A stretch of DNA of 64,000 bases, taken from contig NZ_JBMERQ010000014.1 of NCBI RefSeq assembly GCF_048820895.1, forward strand, positions 1 through 64,000, read 5' to 3'. Below, one piece after another: positions 62,282 to 64,000 of this stretch (positions are counted from its first letter, which is position 1; the number at the start of each line of letters is the position of its first letter). The stretch is from Cribrihabitans_A neustonicus. GTDB lineage: Bacteria > Pseudomonadota > Alphaproteobacteria > Rhodobacterales > Rhodobacteraceae. The notes under the pieces were generated by a model. That model did no database searches. It had not been told where the DNA came from and saw nothing but the letters and a program-made list of their open reading frames with translations. A program made the translations under genes and the position numbers.

Positions 62282-63190
62282 ATGGCCTATCTCGACAATA
62301 TCCGCACCTTTGTCCGTGTCTATGAACTTGGCAACATGTCCGCCGCGGCGCGCGACATGCGGATTTCCGCAGCCGTGGCGTCGTCCCGGATTTCCCAGCT
62401 GGAAGAACACCTTAACGTGCGGCTGTTCCAGCGGACCACCCGGTTGCTCAATCCGACCGAACAGGGCAACCTGTTCTACCGCGGCGCGGTAAAGATCCTG
62501 GAGGCCGTGGACGAGGCCGAGGCCGACATCAGCAATGTGACCCAAACCCCGCGCGGCACGCTGTACGTGGCCGCACCTTTGGGAGTCGGGCAGCGGCTGA
62601 TTGCGCCGGCGGTGCCGAAGTTCAAGGAAGCCTATCCGCTGATCTCGATCCGGCTGCGGCTGTCGGACCGCAAGCTGGACCTGGCGGCGGAGGGGTTGGA
62701 TGCGGCGTTCTTCCTCGGCGTGCCGGAGGATTCAAACCTGCGCATCCGCAAGATTGCCGACTGCCCGCGCGTGTTGTGTGCTGCGCCGGAGTACATCGCC
62801 CGCCGCGGCATGCCGGCCAGCAGCGAGGAACTGAAGACCGGCGCGCATGATTGCCTGAACCTGCGCTACCCCGGTGCGCCCGAGTTCCAATGGCCGCTGC
62901 GCAGCGGCGAGGGGGTGAAGCGGGTGACGGTCTCCGGGCCGTTCGAATCCGACCATGGCGATGTGCTGACCAGCTGGGCGCTCGACGGCCACGGCATCAT
63001 CCTGAAGCCGGTGTTCGAGATTTCCGAGCACCTCGCCTCAGGCCGGCTGGTGCCAGTGCTGGAGCAGGAGCCGCCGGTGCCGATCCAGATGGCCTGTCTT
63101 TATGTCCACCGCCGCCACCAGGACCCGAAGGCGCGGCTGTTCATGGATTTTATGGTGGATCACATTCAGGCGTCGCTGCCGCAGGACTGA
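62282..63190 (+). CDS. LysR-family regulator divergent from puuD
   Basis: A 302-aa LysR regulator. The helix-turn-helix is in YELGNMSAAARDMRISAAVASSRISQLEEHLN. The effector domain has TLYVAAPLGVGQRLIAPAVPKF and LDAAFFLGVPEDSNLRIRKIADCPRVLCAAPEY, closely matching the LysR at 51388-52305. The ATG has no clear ribosome site. Position suggests control of puuD and perhaps uraH/puuE. Confidence 0.9.
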   Translation: MAYLDNIRTFVRVYELGNMSAAARDMRISAAVASSRISQLEEHLNVRLFQRTTRLLNPTEQGNLFYRGAVKILEAVDEAEADISNVTQTPRGTLYVAAPLGVGQRLIAPAVPKFKEAYPLISIRLRLSDRKLDLAAEGLDAAFFLGVPEDSNLRIRKIADCPRVLCAAPEYIARRGMPASSEELKTGAHDCLNLRYPGAPEFQWPLRSGEGVKRVTVSGPFESDHGDVLTSWALDGHGIILKPVFEISEHLASGRLVPVLEQEPPVPIQMACLYVHRRHQDPKARLFMDFMVDHIQASLPQD

Positions 63191-63406
63191 ATGCGAAATC
63201 CTGCCTCTGCTCCGAACGGTGAGCCGCGCATCACCGGCGCGCGCGGGGGCGATCCATACGGCCGTGACTGGCAGTTTATCCCTGCTAAGTCCGTAAACCC
63301 TCTCGAGGGCACCCCAAGCTTCAGCCAAATCGCCGCCGCGTGGGGGCGCGCCGGCTATGCGCGGCGGCCTGCGGCCTTGTCCCGCGCGGGCTCCAAGACA
63401 AAAAAA

Positions 63407-63430
63407 CCCGCCTCAAATTCTTGAGGCGGG
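63407..63430 (-). terminator. Rho-independent terminator after uraH
   Basis: Stem CCCGCCTCAA / TTGAGGCGGG (10 bp) with a 4-base loop, followed on the minus strand by TTTTTTT. It lies 50 bases beyond the uraH stop. Confidence 0.87.
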
Positions 63431-63480
63431 AGCCGCCGGTAAAATAGCCCGGCGAGGAGAGAGGTAAGGGAGCCGCGGGC

Positions 63481-63837
63481 TCAGCTGCCGCGGTAGGTCG
63501 AGTAGCCGAAGGGCGACAGCAGCAGCGGCACGTGATAGTGGCTGTCCGCCTCGCTGATGCCGAAACGGAGCGGCACCTCGTCCAGGAACAGCGGATCGGC
63601 CCCCGCCTGCCCCGTCGCGCGCAAGTAGCCGCCCGCGTGGAACACCAGCTCGTAGGTGCCGGTGGCAAATTCGCCCGTCGGCAGGATCTGCTCGTCAGTG
63701 CGCCCGTCGTCATTGGTGGTCAGGCTGCGCAGGTGGCTGCGCTCGCCGCCCTCGATGCGGTAGAGATCGATCTTCAGCCCTTCGGCCGGGCAGCCGCGGG
63801 CCGTGTCCAGCACATGGGTGGTCAGAAATCCGGCCAT
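63481..63837 (-). CDS. uraH: 5-Hydroxyisourate hydrolase
   Basis: Hydrolyses 5-hydroxyisourate, the PuuD product, to OHCU on the way to allantoin. The 118-aa transthyretin-like protein has the N-terminal THVLDTARGCPA, the central ELVFHAGGYLRATGQ, the histidine pair in SHYHVPLLLSPFGYSTYRGS, and the hallmark C-terminal YRGS. ATG at 63837 is followed on its own upstream side by a 147-base divergent promoter region. Confidence 0.95.
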   Translation of the reverse strand: MAGFLTTHVLDTARGCPAEGLKIDLYRIEGGERSHLRSLTTNDDGRTDEQILPTGEFATGTYELVFHAGGYLRATGQAGADPLFLDEVPLRFGISEADSHYHVPLLLSPFGYSTYRGS

Positions 63838-63913
63838 GTCATGCCTCCTTTGTCCGTTTGCCTAGGTATGAGGCTTTGCCGGGCGCATATACACAAGCAA
63901 GAGTCAAAAAGTT

Positions 63914-63934
63914 CTTTCAAAAATTTACTGAAAG
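63914..63934. promoter_or_regulatory. LysR-type box between uraH and puuE
   Basis: CTTTCA, nine bases, TGAAAG: the same TTTCA-N9-TGAAA layout as the xdhA operator at 52420. It sits midway between divergent uraH and the probable puuE start, where a regulator could act on both. Confidence 0.55.
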
Positions 63935-63984
63935 CTGCCGGAATTATTTTGGCCTATAGGTAACAAAACGACAGGAGATCCGAC

Positions 63985-64000
63985 GTGACGCGCTATACCC
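63985..64000 (+). CDS. puuE: Probable allantoinase PuuE, first codons only (cut by window edge)
   Basis: GTG at 63985 has AGGAG 8 nt upstream and gives M-T-R-Y-T before the window ends. Polysaccharide-deacetylase-type allantoinases (PuuE) commonly begin MTRYP, and the gene follows uraH divergently in a purine cluster. Five codons cannot prove it. Confidence 0.4.

Overview
The window is a GC-rich alphaproteobacterial segment, most like the Roseobacter group of Rhodobacteraceae (Leisingera/Phaeobacter/Ruegeria-type gene content; the genus is inferred from gene families only). It includes a plasmid-type replication and partition module: a 227-aa DnaA-like replicase at 25.1 kb, divergent from parA-parB, with a 14-bp palindrome repeated five times around parAB. 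The segment is therefore probably part of a large extrachromosomal replicon (plasmid or chromid). I see no rRNA, tRNA, CRISPR array or intact insertion sequence.

Layout. 0-8.6 kb: malic enzyme (maeB, cut by the left edge), the beta-hydroxyaspartate-cycle operon bhcABCD with divergent regulator bhcR, and a (S)-ureidoglycine aminohydrolase. 8.7-11.3 kb: molybdate importer modABC. 11.4-20.8 kb: a complete chemotaxis locus in two divergent arms (MCP-cheB-cheD, and STAS-cheY-cheA-cheW-cheR-cheY plus a small unknown gene). 20.8-25.8 kb: a 1.4-kb gene-free stretch, parB, parA, the candidate origin and the replicase. 25.9-28.7 kb: a UDP-sugar dehydrogenase, a GFA-family protein and an RpiR regulator. 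29.0-36.5 kb: an unusual three-gene locus (rhodanese-YidC-PEP-synthase fusion, PhnD-like binding protein, hybrid histidine kinase). 36.8-39.95 kb: zinc uptake zur-znuC-znuB with divergent znuA. 40-44.7 kb: amaB-amaA (pipecolate/lysine breakdown) with two LysR regulators. 44.7-47.2 kb: an adenylation-carrier-acyltransferase fusion. 47.5-51.4 kb: copper genes (DUF305 protein, copA, cueR). 51.4-64 kb: purine catabolism (two paralogous LysR regulators, xdhABC, purine permease, guaD, puuD, uraH and the first codons of a probable puuE).

How the parts fit. The purine genes lead from guanine and hypoxanthine through xanthine and urate towards allantoin. The ureidoglycine aminohydrolase at 7.8 kb acts late in that route, which ends in glyoxylate. 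The bhc operon beside it condenses glyoxylate with glycine and returns oxaloacetate, and malic enzyme can then supply pyruvate and NADPH. XdhB needs molybdenum, which modABC would import. A TTTCA-N9-TGAAA element recurs at the xdhA and uraH/puuE promoters, and in a weaker form at the puuD/LysR promoter, suggesting common LysR control.

The most novel-looking items are the 1355-aa rhodanese-YidC-PEP-synthase fusion with its divergent sensor pair; the partition palindromes that lie inside parA and parB and are read as the same pentapeptide each time; and the single-chain adenylation-carrier-acyltransferase protein.
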